Source: Azolla pinnata (lineage: Eukaryota; Streptophyta; Polypodiopsida; Salviniales; Salviniaceae). Taken from it: DNA of 23,045 bases. Positions 1 through 8,059 of this stretch are shown in pieces (the stretch's first letter is position 1; each line of letters starts with the position of its first letter). The DNA is taken from positions 8,320-31,364 of the forward strand of contig JBBBWG010003571.1 of NCBI GenBank assembly GCA_037176905.1, read 5' to 3'. Under the pieces are notes generated by a model, which saw only the letters and a list, made by a program, of their open reading frames with translations, had not been told where the DNA came from and did no database searches. The translations under genes were made by a program, and so were the position numbers.

Positions 1-33
1 TTCTTCTTCTTCTTCTTCTTTCTTCTTCTTCCT
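1..33. repeat. TTC microsatellite, pyrimidine tract
   Basis: Nearly pure TTC repeat at the window edge, followed by a short pyrimidine stretch ending in CAG at about 36. In plants such tracts are common in promoters and 5' leaders, and this one lies 80 bases before the candidate small gene at 111, so it may be part of that leader. The left edge of the window truncates it. Confidence 0.85.
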
Positions 34-110
34 CAGTCCACTCTCAGATCAGTGTGTGAAGCAAGGGGAGGTTCACATGCACAAAGAGCAGAGTCAACAA
101 ACCCTAATCC

Positions 111-356
111 ATGGACTGTGTAAGTATTTCATTCTGCTATTATGTTATGGCCCCTGTAGGAAATTAGAGCTTGCTCCTCTGATCGTATTACCGTCTACAG
201 CACGATCCGTCGCAGGATCGTGTCATGGCCCTGCTTCGTTGCGATCGTCTGGCTTGTCGTTGGATCTGTTTTTGGCAGTACAAAGTTCTGTTGTTGTTGC
301 TCTTGTTGTTCTTGTTGTTGCTGTTGCAGTTGTTTGCAGCAGTCGTTGCCTTCTGA
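111..356 (+). CDS. Candidate two-exon small Leu-rich membrane peptide (54 aa)
   Basis: I do not recognise this gene. An ATG at 111 opens three codons (Met-Asp-Cys) that end at a strong donor, GTAAGT at 120. An acceptor (CTACAG) ends at 200, giving an 81-bp intron in phase 0. The second exon, 201-353 with a TGA at 354-356, stays open for 51 codons. The product has a polar, Cys- and Arg-containing N-terminal half (HDPSQDRV, then ALLRCDRLACRW at about residues 13-24). This is followed by ICFWQY and a run of about 17 Leu/Phe residues ending near FAAVVAF. That looks like a single hydrophobic helix with positive charge before it. The Leu run is encoded by a TTG repeat, so chance expansion is possible. 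The splice sites and the non-repetitive front half argue for a real gene. Alternative: a non-coding transcript or 5' leader. Confidence 0.35.
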
Positions 357-975
357 ATCACACTCGAGAGCTAACTATTTGATTGGCCCCTGTGGGTGGA
401 GACCATTGCATAAATGTTGTAAGGTGGCATTGAAGACGTACTCGATAGAAGGGGGGGGATACTTGATATGATACCTGAAACAGTATGAAACATGCACACC
501 TGAAAGACGACGCATAATGCTTGAAAACAACAAAATGCATAGCTCTACTTGAAATAGTACAGGTACCAGAATACTCCTGTTTGTGAAAGCTTAACAGATG
601 ACTTAAACCTGAAACCCCTCTCGCACTTTGGGGAAAATTTGTCTTAAGAATTCTATTGTAAACTAGTTGCTACCCATAATCAACGATTCTCCCCTGATCA
701 TGGACACAGACTATGCAAGGATGGCTTTGGTTAAACAAGCAAGTGTGAACTAGATGAGCTTGTCATTCATACAAACGCCATAGTGGGTCCGAATTTGCGG
801 GGATTGAGGGCTTCTATCCATCGCATGTCACGAGATCCAGTATGGGTTGAGGGAGAGAATGACCGAGCACAATATATAAGTCTTTGTCTCAACTATGAAA
901 GTGCTTGCCAACTACAAGATTCACATTCACTTTAATAGGCAAATTACAAAGATTAGCACTGAATCACAAGACTAT
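357..975. other. Region without a recognisable gene
   Basis: About 620 bases of mixed composition after the small candidate gene. Stop codons interrupt all frames. I see no conserved protein fragment, RNA gene or clear repeat. The first part may be the 3' UTR of the gene at 111-356. Confidence 0.5.
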
Positions 976-1262
976 TGTGATAAATACATATAGTTTGGCT
1001 TGCAAGGATTAAAACAGACAACCTCTTAGTATATAAATCGAACCTTTAATCATTACTATAACATATTCGATGTGTAATTTTAATAATTGGAATTATTATT
1101 TATTATAAGATATTTATAACATTCTAAAATATTTCGTAATTATCACAAATATCATGAATATTTAGAATACTCTAGAACATTTCGAAATATTTCTAAAGGA
1201 CCTATAAATAGTTGACTCTGCATTCATTAGAGCTCATTTGCTTCAAATTGTTATAACTCAGA
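976..1262 (+). repeat. LTR-like direct repeat, copy 1
   Basis: Starts with TGTGATAAATACATATAG and contains CTTGCAAGG at 999, a very AT-rich stretch and TATAAATA at 1203. It pairs base for base with 1409-1695 with no net insertion or deletion, though with many substitutions, which suggests an old duplication or insertion. Confidence 0.7.
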
Positions 1263-1408
1263 CTCGTAAACAATAATAGAATTCGAACACAAGACTATGA
1301 CAAGAAGAAAGAAAATATAAAATAGGAACAAGAAAACAAAATATGAATTACTCGAAAGCTTATAGCCCAAGTCTTGTCGTGGAACTCATTGTCGACAAGA
1401 GGGGATAA

Positions 1409-1695
1409 TGTCATGAAAGCATATGATTTGACTTGCAAGGATTTAAACTTTGGTATGTGAGTTAAACCTTTAATTATTATTATAACATATTTAATATATA
1501 ATTTTAACAACTATATTATTATTTATTACAAGATATTTACAACATTAAAGAACATTTTGGAATATTTTATTATTATATTAAATATCATAAATATCTAAAA
1601 TACTCTAAAACATTTCGGAATGCCCCTTAGAAACTTATAAATATTGAAGTCCTCATTCATTAAAATTCATTCGTTTCAACGTTAGTTTTTACGCT
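1409..1695 (+). repeat. LTR-like direct repeat, copy 2
   Basis: Counterpart of 976-1262. It starts with TGTCATGAAAGCATATGA and contains CTTGCAAGG at 1432 and TATAAATA at 1636. A polypurine-tract-like stretch directly before it marks it as the downstream (3') LTR of the pair. Confidence 0.7.
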
Positions 1696-1800
1696 CTTAT
1701 ACTCTAAGATTCTGGTTATCTCATATATATTCTCTTTTTCTTCTTGTCATACTCTTGTCTTCGAGTTATTATCTACGAGCCTCGACTATGACAACTGCAG

Positions 1801-2321
1801 CCTCTCGATTACAAGCACTGATACAGGGGTGTTCGGTGAAGAAGACAAGAATTGTACTCAAGACCAGTGCACAAAAATCTTGTAAGGGTTTTGTTTGTCT
1901 CAATTTGTATGCACAAGTCGCAACTTAGAGTTAACCCAATTTGGCAAACGTTATAATTACTAATGTGGCGCAGTTTCCTTGCGGCAAATAATAACTTGAA
2001 CTTCTAGTTTTAAATCGATGGATGTCGTATCCTCTATAATTGATCGGATTGCCGATGAATGGAACACAAGCTGATGAGTTCTACGGCAAACTCGGATTCA
2101 CATTAGCTATCGGATCATAATTCGACCGATCGATACGAATCGATCGCCAGCTGCAGCTCGTGGTTGATCGATCGTTCGATTCATAACCAGAACCGTTTGC
2201 GTAGTTTCGACGGATTGAAGAATCGATCGGGCGTGCCGTAGTCACCGACGGGCTTCGAGATTAATACAGTTAGTACAGTGATTGAAAGAGGGTTCTGATC
2301 AGCAGAGGTTCAGGAGCTCAA
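1801..2321 (+). promoter_or_regulatory. Upstream region of the PPR gene
   Basis: The likely promoter and leader of the PPR gene. Between about 2090 and 2235 the sequence is rich in ATCGATCG-like words (for example GATCGATCG around 2166). No convincing TATA box can be assigned. The left part (1801-1960) may still belong to the LTR remnant. Confidence 0.35.
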
Positions 2322-2345
2322 ATGGGCTTTGTGTTGAGAGAGTGA
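2322..2345 (+). other. Short upstream ORF before the PPR start
   Basis: A seven-codon ORF (Met-Gly-Phe-Val-Leu-Arg-Glu, then TGA) that ends 54 bases before the PPR start codon at 2400. If the transcript starts upstream of it, ribosomes would meet this ATG first and translation of the main ORF could be lowered. No transcript evidence is available in the window. Confidence 0.35.
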
Positions 2346-2399
2346 AGGGGTTTGTGGGCACTAGTACTAAAGCCTTCATCTTGAGGCTTCTTTCTTGCT

Positions 2400-4778
2400 A
2401 TGGGCAAGAACAGGGGAAGAAGCAGCTTCACTCTGTTCCTGTGTAGGGTTCGCTGCTCCTCCTGCTTCATCAATGGTCCGCCTGCTCCTGCCTCTGCTGC
2501 CGCCTCCTCTTCTGCTTCCAAGACCCTCTCCCGAGGTCTCCATATCCACCCCCGGAAGCACGCAAAGAAGCTTTTTCCAGGGTTTGAGGCGGTGCTAGGG
2601 TTAGGGCTTCAACCCACTCGCCCTCTCTGCGTTGTCGCCTCGTCCCCCTCGGGAAGCCGCGATTCCTCGGCGGAACCGGGATCGGAAGCAGCCGACGCCG
2701 AAGAGGAAAGCGCAGCTTGGCGCTCGGGAGAGTCCGAAACGATCGGCCGAGTTCGCCGCATCCTCTCCAGCAGCGATCGCCGATGCGCGGAGAGGGAATT
2801 GATGCGCTGCTTGCCGTCCGTGAGCGCGGACGTGGTCATCAAAGTGGTGAAGACGGCGCGGATCGAAGCAGCATTTCGCTTCTTCGGCTGGCTGGGGGCG
2901 CGGGGATTCGTGCACAGCTTCCGGACGTACCACGCGCTGATCGACGCCCTCGGAGAGGCCGGGGAGCTGGGGCTGATGCGGAGCCTGTTCGAGGAGGCGA
3001 GATCGTCGGGGTGTTCGATCCGCAGCATGCTGTATCGCGACGCGATGTACTGGTGCGCGTGCTGGGGCGACTTCGACGGGGCCATGTCCTACTGGGAGGA
3101 CGCGAAGAGGGACGCGGTCGAGCCCTCGGCCTCGCTGTGGACCTCGCTGATCGACATCCATGCCAAAGCGAAGCGATACCCCGAGGCTGTGGAGCACTTC
3201 GCGGCGATGATCGATGCCGGCCTCGATCCCAGCCCGAGAACCGTCTCGATCTTCGTCGAGCACCTCGCGGCGCTCGGGAAGCTCGAGCACGCCCACGCGA
3301 TCGCGGAGAAGATGGGGGAGATCGGCTCGCTCCCGAGCATGGCCTCGTTCGCTTCGTTGATGGTCGCCCATGCCGAGCTCGGCGATGCCTCGAGGCTCGG
3401 GAAGATGGCCAACTGGCTGCGGACCGTGTGCGATCGCCCCGGATACCCTTTCTGCAATGGGATCCGCAGAATGTTCGACGAATGGGGGAAGGAGAAAGCT
3501 TTCTTGTTTGGGAGGGCGGTGTGGCCCGAGCTCTCCGACGAGGAACTAATGGAGAAAGTTGCATCGGGGCGGAGCTGCTCTAGCGGAGAGAATCTCGGCC
3601 CTCGCGGAGAGAATCTCGGCCCTAGCGGAGAGAATCTCGGCCCTAGCGGAGAGGATCCCGGCCCTCGCGGAGAGAATCCCGGCCCTCGCGGAGAGAATCT
3701 CGGCCCTCGCGGAGAGGATCCCGGCCCTCGCGGAGAGGATCCCGGCCCTCGCGGAGATTCTCGGCGAGGGGCCTCGAAGACGAGTGCGCCTACTACTACT
3801 AGCGGAGAGAATCTCGGCCCAGAGAATCCTAGGGAGAATCCTAGCCACATACACATGGAGAAGTTGCTCAAGTCGTGGAATCCCGCGGCCATCTCGGCGC
3901 TCACGCGGGCAAGGATCAAGTGGACCCACGAGACGATCTACGAGGTGCTGTCGAGGCGCATCGGGAAGCCCGCCAATGCATGGAAGTTCTTCTGCTGGCT
4001 GAGCTCGGAGCAAGGAGTGGAGCACGACCTCTTCAACCAGATCGCCATGCTGAGGATCCTCTCGAAGCACGACATGTTCCTGCCGCTTCGATCCCTCCTC
4101 GCAGCGATGCGAGAAGAAGGGGCCGCCACGAAGCTCTCGCTCCTCACCTTCAACCTCATCATCCGCGATTTCTCCGCCGCGAGGAACGCCGAAGCCGCAT
4201 CGTGGGTGTTCGATTACATGAAGCGAGCCTCGTCGAAGCCCCCCGATCAAGAGACGTTCGCCGCGTTGACGGACGCCTTCTCGCGCGCCAAACGGTTTCG
4301 AAATGCGATGCTCCTCGTCGAAGCCACGCTTCGAGCCGGCTATGCCTTGGAGCCATCATCCTGCGCTTTGCTCATGGAAGTGCTGAGATTGTCGGGGAAA
4401 TTGGATGAGATTCACTGCGTATACCACGCGTTCGTGGACTCCAGCGGCGATCCGGATGCTTCTTGCATCGCTTCTCTTATCAAAATGTATTGTCATTTGG
4501 GTCATGTCGAGTCAGCCATGCGCACCTTTGCTGGCATGAACGATGCAGGGATGATGCCGCTTCCAGAGACGATGTGGACCATGGCATGTGTTTACCTTCA
4601 GATCGGAGACCTCGAGAAGTTCCAAGAATGCATGGAGCCGACTAAGGAGACATCGTCGCAGCAGCAAAGGTCGGGGCTGCGTCGCAAAGAGGTTTTCGCC
4701 GAGATTCATTCCATTCTTGTCAAAAGCCTCGCGATGCAGGGGTCCGTGCTTTCGTGTGCATCCTCCTCCTCGTGTTGA
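2400..4778 (+). CDS. P-class pentatricopeptide repeat (PPR) protein, probably organellar
   Basis: Intronless ORF of 792 codons. PPR proteins bind organellar RNA one base per repeat and act in processing, stability, splicing or translation. The first 60 residues are rich in Ser, Ala and Arg with few acidic residues, as in a plastid or mitochondrial transit peptide. Helical repeats of about 35 residues follow in two blocks. Block 1 starts with RFFGW (160-164), with repeats from about 173 to 350. Block 2 starts with KFFCW (529-533), with repeats to about 760. Typical repeat pieces are YHALIDALGEAGELG, LWTSLIDIHAKAKRY and FAALTDAFSRAKRF. I see no E, DYW or SMR domain. A Gly-Pro-rich tandem linker (396-451) separates the blocks. 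The start at 2400 is the first long-frame ATG, and an in-frame transit peptide supports it. GC content is strikingly high compared with the flanks. The exact orthologue and RNA target are unknown. Confidence 0.9.
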   Translation: MGKNRGRSSFTLFLCRVRCSSCFINGPPAPASAAASSSASKTLSRGLHIHPRKHAKKLFPGFEAVLGLGLQPTRPLCVVASSPSGSRDSSAEPGSEAADAEEESAAWRSGESETIGRVRRILSSSDRRCAERELMRCLPSVSADVVIKVVKTARIEAAFRFFGWLGARGFVHSFRTYHALIDALGEAGELGLMRSLFEEARSSGCSIRSMLYRDAMYWCACWGDFDGAMSYWEDAKRDAVEPSASLWTSLIDIHAKAKRYPEAVEHFAAMIDAGLDPSPRTVSIFVEHLAALGKLEHAHAIAEKMGEIGSLPSMASFASLMVAHAELGDASRLGKMANWLRTVCDRPGYPFCNGIRRMFDEWGKEKAFLFGRAVWPELSDEELMEKVASGRSCSSGENLGPRGENLGPSGENLGPSGEDPGPRGENPGPRGENLGPRGEDPGPRGEDPGPRGDSRRGASKTSAPTTTSGENLGPENPRENPSHIHMEKLLKSWNPAAISALTRARIKWTHETIYEVLSRRIGKPANAWKFFCWLSSEQGVEHDLFNQIAMLRILSKHDMFLPLRSLLAAMREEGAATKLSLLTFNLIIRDFSAARNAEAASWVFDYMKRASSKPPDQETFAALTDAFSRAKRFRNAMLLVEATLRAGYALEPSSCALLMEVLRLSGKLDEIHCVYHAFVDSSGDPDASCIASLIKMYCHLGHVESAMRTFAGMNDAGMMPLPETMWTMACVYLQIGDLEKFQECMEPTKETSSQQQRSGLRRKEVFAEIHSILVKSLAMQGSVLSCASSSSC
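3585..3752 (+). repeat. 21-bp in-frame coding minisatellite inside the PPR gene
   Basis: Eight contiguous 21-bp units encode heptapeptides of the form GE(N/D)(L/P)GP(R/S), residues 396-451. A degenerate piece (GENLGP, then ENPRENPS) follows at about residues 467-480 after a spacer with TACTACTACTA. Because the unit is a multiple of three, changes in copy number keep the frame. Each typical unit carries the small inverted repeat GAGAATCTC. The array lies exactly between the two PPR blocks, so it forms a flexible hydrophilic linker. The unit contains no stop in several frames, which creates long false ORFs on both strands here. Confidence 0.95.
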
Positions 4779-6015
4779 AGAAGCTGTTTTTGGGTTTGTT
4801 TTTTTTTTCCCTGCAAGCTTCATTCGGCATGGGATTACATGCCCATGGAAAGAGTACCCAAAAAGCTCTCAGAGAATGAACCGAGAGTGGGGATATGGTA
4901 TTCACACATCGATGAAATGTATCAGAAAAAGACTGATGGACGCCCGTGATAATGTATGGATCTAGCATGTCAGGAGGCAGGAGAGTCTGAAATCAGGGCA
5001 TATATATATACTCCCCAATCATAACAGCGAAATATGCACAATAAGAGTTGGGCATACCTTCAGAAGTCAGATAAGAATGGCCGTATGGGACTGAAATCGG
5101 GTGAAAGAGGCTTGTAACAGAAAGAAGTAAGCCGAAACACAAGAGTCAAATAATTGTAACATAGCAAAGATGGGTGCTTTTCTTTTTGTTGTTTCTACAT
5201 GATGATATGCTTGGATGCTTGGACGTGGGTTTATGGTCGCGGGCATCCCTGATACACAGCTTAATTGGATAAGAGAATGTATTTATTTGCTCGATCTTCC
5301 GGATGTAGAACTTCAAAATTGAAATCCCTAATGCCACGGACTTTTTAATGTTTCGGCAATGGGAATAGCTCTCGCAATTTTCCAGGAGATCATGGAGCTC
5401 CATGATACCATTTTTTTGGTTTCTGGAGATTTGATACTATTGCAGTACAAGCAAAGCATCCTTCAGCATCTCACACTATCTGTGTAGAAAGAAATATGTT
5501 TTCGTTTGATTGGGCAAAAAATTGACAGCAGAAGCATCTATCTTTGGGGTTTGCAAAAGTGTGCATCAAAAACATTTTCTTGGACCTCAGAAAAATCGGT
5601 GCAGGCTTTCATGAAAACCTTCATCAACCCCGAGAGGAGTGTCAACAATTGTTAAAGACCAAAGAGGCCATTGGTGATTGTGAGAATGGCATCGAGTCAA
5701 GATAGAGTTCCACTGATGATCTCTCTCATTGCATATGTGGATGCATCAGAAAGCAGCAAATCTCCATTTGCATACCATTTTGCCTGTATGCATCAGCAAA
5801 AACTGGTAAGGAGATCAGAAATTTGATCTTGTCATAGGAGAAATCTACAGTCATGTATGTGTATAAGATGGGTCTAAATGTGTGTGTATACATGGATAGC
5901 TGCATTGTTTTTGTATCTGTATAATGCTATGCATGCCTTCTTCTTTGCGCAATTTCTCCAGTTTGTTGTTGCAGGCTTTGATTTGAAGCTCACCATGGAA
6001 AGCATACTCAACTGG
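4779..6015. other. Intergenic region, no recognisable gene
   Basis: The first few hundred bases are probably the 3' UTR of the PPR gene (a T-rich stretch follows the stop at 4796-4810). A TA microsatellite of about five units lies near 5000. On the reverse strand an AATAAA hexamer (5282-5287) could serve the Ser-rich candidate gene downstream, but it is about 730 bases from that stop codon. All longer frames are interrupted. Confidence 0.45.
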
Positions 6016-6747
6016 TCAGTGATTTCCATGAGCTTGCTGGAGCACCATCTCTGTCTCCATCACGCCCATGACCTCATTGCTGTGGTGGATATGGACACCA
6101 GTGCCCTGCATCAAACCGGTGCACGCCATATCCTGAAGCACCAAGATCACCACGTCCTTCAGCTCCCCGCGAGCTGCCATTATATCCACGAAAGCTGCCG
6201 GGGTCAGCTGAATCTCTTTGACGATGGGTTCCGGCTTGTTGTGGATGTCGACGGTGGGGGATGGGGTGGGCATGAACCACATGTCAGACATGGCCGCTTC
6301 CGCGGCAGATGCAAGGGCAAACGGCGAAGACGGAGATGGAGATGACGGGGAAATGCTTGAAGAGGGGAGCGAAGGTAAAGGAATGCACGATGATGGTGAT
6401 GATGATGATGATACTGATGGTGATGGTGCTGAATCAGAGGAGGAGAATGAGGAAGAAACAGCATCCGATGAAGAAGAAGAAGATGATGATGATGAAGAAG
6501 AAACAGCATCCGAAGAAGAAGAAGATGATGATGAAGAAGAAGAAGCAACATCCGAAGAAGAAGAAGAAGAAGAAGAAGAAGATACAATGGTATCAGTAGA
6601 ATTCGCCATAGCCAGAGCTTCCATTGTGACCATCTCCATCTCCATATATGACAGAATCAGTGGAAGAAATCCTTGTGGGAATGCCTGGAGGCTTCTGCTG
6701 GAGCAGCAGCGAATCCAGATCATGAGCTGCAAACTAAAGCAAAGCAT
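6016..6747 (-). CDS. Candidate Ser-rich protein of unknown function (243 aa)
   Basis: I do not recognise this family. The reverse-strand ORF starts at 6747 and ends with a TGA at 6016. Three parts are visible: an N-terminal part with Met-rich MEMEMVTMEALAMANST (about residues 36-52), long Ser tracts broken by Asp-Ala/Val pairs (about 57-125), and a non-repetitive C-terminal 90 residues with NKPEPIVKEIQLTP and AAFVDIMAARGELKDVV. In the C-terminal part most codons end in G or C, the pattern expected of a coding strand here and the best argument for translation. The Ser tracts come from a GAA/GAT repeat on the other strand, which is open in several frames; a forward-strand acidic reading (6218-6862) competes. 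Upstream exons may exist. It could also be chance. Confidence 0.35.
   Translation of the reverse strand: MLCFSLQLMIWIRCCSSRSLQAFPQGFLPLILSYMEMEMVTMEALAMANSTDTIVSSSSSSSSSSDVASSSSSSSSSSSDAVSSSSSSSSSSSSDAVSSSFSSSDSAPSPSVSSSSSPSSCIPLPSLPSSSISPSSPSPSSPFALASAAEAAMSDMWFMPTPSPTVDIHNKPEPIVKEIQLTPAAFVDIMAARGELKDVVILVLQDMACTGLMQGTGVHIHHSNEVMGVMETEMVLQQAHGNH
6385..6592 (+). repeat. GAA/GAT trinucleotide repeat with a higher-order unit
   Basis: Purine-rich trinucleotide tract of GAA, GAT and GAG. Superimposed on it is a unit of about 40 bp in which ACAGCATCCGA recurs (about 6458, 6503 and, as a variant, 6545) between blocks of GAAGAAGAA and GATGATGAT. It codes for poly-Ser on the reverse strand or poly-Glu/Asp on the forward strand. 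Confidence 0.9.
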
Positions 6748-6785
6748 CGGAGAGGATCACAGTCATGGCTTAATGCAGCAAAGGT

Positions 6786-7520
6786 GGGTGATGGGCGAAT
6801 TAGAGATGGTGATGGAGGATGATGGGGTGGTGATGGTGATGGTGGTCACTGATGGATGGTGATGATGGGTATGAGGGTGATGGTGATGGTGGTCACTGAT
6901 GGATGGTGATGATGGGTATGAGGGTGATGGTGATGGTGGTGGTGGTCACATGATGGATGGTGATGGTGGTGATTGTGGGGCACATGATAGATGGTGATGA
7001 TGGGTGGTGATGATGATGGTGATGGTGGTGATTGTGGGCACATGATAGATGGTGATGATGGGTGGTGATGATGATGGTGATGGTGGTGATTGTGGGCACA
7101 TGATAGATGGTGATGATGGGTGGTGGTGATGGGTGGTGACGATGTTGGTGATTGTGGGCACATGATAGATGGTGATGAAGGGTGGTGACGATGATGGTGA
7201 TGATGGTGATTGTGGGCACATGATAGATGGTGGTGATGGGTGGTGATGGTGGTCACATGATGGATGGTGGTGATGGTGGTCACATGATGGATGGTGATGA
7301 TGGGTTGTGATGATGGGTGATGTGGCACATGATAGATGAGGATGATGGGTAGTGATGGTGATTGGTGATGGTGGTCAGGTGATGGGTCATGGTGATGATG
7401 TTGATGGTGGTCATATGATGGATGAGGATGATGGGTGGTGATGGTCATGGTCATGGTGATGATGGTGATGATGGTGATGGTCATGGTGGGCACATGATGG
7501 ATGATGTGGTCAAAGTGTGT
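6786..7520 (+). repeat. GATGGT-type minisatellite with a roughly 58-bp higher-order unit
   Basis: About 730 bases built almost only from GATGGT, GATGAT, GGTGGT and GATGGG words; the forward strand has very little C. A higher-order unit starting with GTGGGCACATGATAGATGG recurs at 6975 (with one extra G), 7034, 7092, 7154 and 7212, so the period is 58 to 62 bases. The right half changes to units with GGTCACATGATGG. His- and Ser-rich ORFs on the reverse strand across this block are by-products of the repeat. Confidence 0.95.
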
Positions 7521-7634
7521 CATGGATACGAACAAGGGTTCTGATCTGACAAATACGGGCCTTTTATTTTTTTTTTTAACACAGATTCAGGGATGGATCG
7601 ACGAGGCCACAGATAGGCACCAGCACAGGCTGCT

Positions 7635-7700
7635 GACTAACTAACTAACTAACGGATCGATCTGCGACGAGCTCGGCTTTCTGTCGATCGATCGATCTTG
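7635..7700. repeat. Short CTAA and GATC microsatellites
   Basis: A run of CTAA units (about 7635-7653) is followed by GATCGATC runs (about 7655 and 7684-7697). They lie between the minisatellite and the tRNA-like fragment and have no visible coding role. Confidence 0.8.
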
Positions 7701-7854
7701 TCTGTCAGCATCATCAATACGCGAGTTTGTCCGATCCTGCTTGTCGCCAGGTTGCACGGGAATGTGCGACCAACAAGTGGGGCCAATCAAAGACATGCCA
7801 ATCTAACAACCCGACTACTGTTGTCCGGAGCTTGCGGATTAGCTACTCACATTT

Positions 7855-7970
7855 GTCAGCTCATGAATTGGAGGAGCATCGGACTGATAATCAACCTGCT
7901 TTCGTGCTTATCGATAGGGGTTATAAGCATGCACAGATGAATCGAAAAAAGAGAAGTTCGAATCTTCGCA
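7855..7970 (+). other. tRNA-like fragment (degenerate tRNA or tRNA-derived SINE head)
   Basis: The stretch 7857-7877 reads CAGCTCATGAATTGG followed by AGGAGC, matching a D-arm (GCTC pairs with GAGC) and a polymerase III A-box. It continues with CATCGGACTGATAATC, an anticodon-arm-like piece with GAT in the anticodon position. At 7953-7967 GAAG-TTCGAAT-CTTC is a good T-arm with a B-box. Between them is an insert of about 50 bases holding a perfect 7-bp hairpin (TGCTTAT at 7905-7911 with ATAAGCA at 7923-7929). The acceptor stem and the 3' half of the anticodon stem do not pair, so this is unlikely to be a working tRNA. An old tRNA-derived SINE or a broken intron-bearing tRNA both fit. Confidence 0.35.
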
Positions 7971-8059
7971 GAGCCCATGGAACATGGCTGGCTTCCCCAG
8001 CGGATTGTAAATTCACGGCCATTTCTTTACATGATCAGCTAATATTGGTTGTGCTCTAA

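Larger units (their letters stand above)
976..1800 (+). mobile_element. Degenerate LTR-retrotransposon remnant (two LTR-like copies)
   Basis: Two direct copies begin with TG at 976 (TGTGATA) and 1409 (TGTCATG) and stay in register at an offset of exactly 433 bp for at least 287 bases. Both carry the same TATA box (TATAAATA at 1203 and 1636) followed by a similar CATTCATTA segment, as in the U3-R part of an LTR. Just before the second copy lies a purine-rich stretch (GACAAGAGGGGATAA, 1394-1408), where a polypurine tract belongs. The bases before it read as WNSLSTRGDN in one frame, similar to the tail of plant Ty3/gypsy polyproteins (from memory, not searched). Nearly all the internal region is missing, so this is a deletion derivative. 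The right end is uncertain: similarity fades after 1695, and R-U5-like sequence may run to about 1800 or beyond. Confidence 0.55.

Noticed and set aside
2601..3371. 256-codon reverse ORF and other long frames inside the PPR gene
   Set aside because: Shadows of a GC-rich gene. The forward frame has clear PPR repeats and a transit peptide; the others have Arg/Pro-rich random composition.
3546..4250. Reverse and forward frames with repeated ILSARAE or ISALAER units
   Set aside because: They are the 21-bp minisatellite read in other frames.
6218..6862. Acidic forward ORF (214 codons, Glu/Asp runs)
   Set aside because: Competes with the reverse Ser-rich ORF over the same repeat. The C-terminal part of the reverse frame looks more coding-like, and this frame ends in minisatellite. 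Not fully excluded.
6846..7535. His/Ile/Thr-rich reverse ORF (229 codons) and two relatives
   Set aside because: Pure translation of the GATGGT minisatellite. The repeat lacks stops in several frames and there is no non-repetitive protein part.
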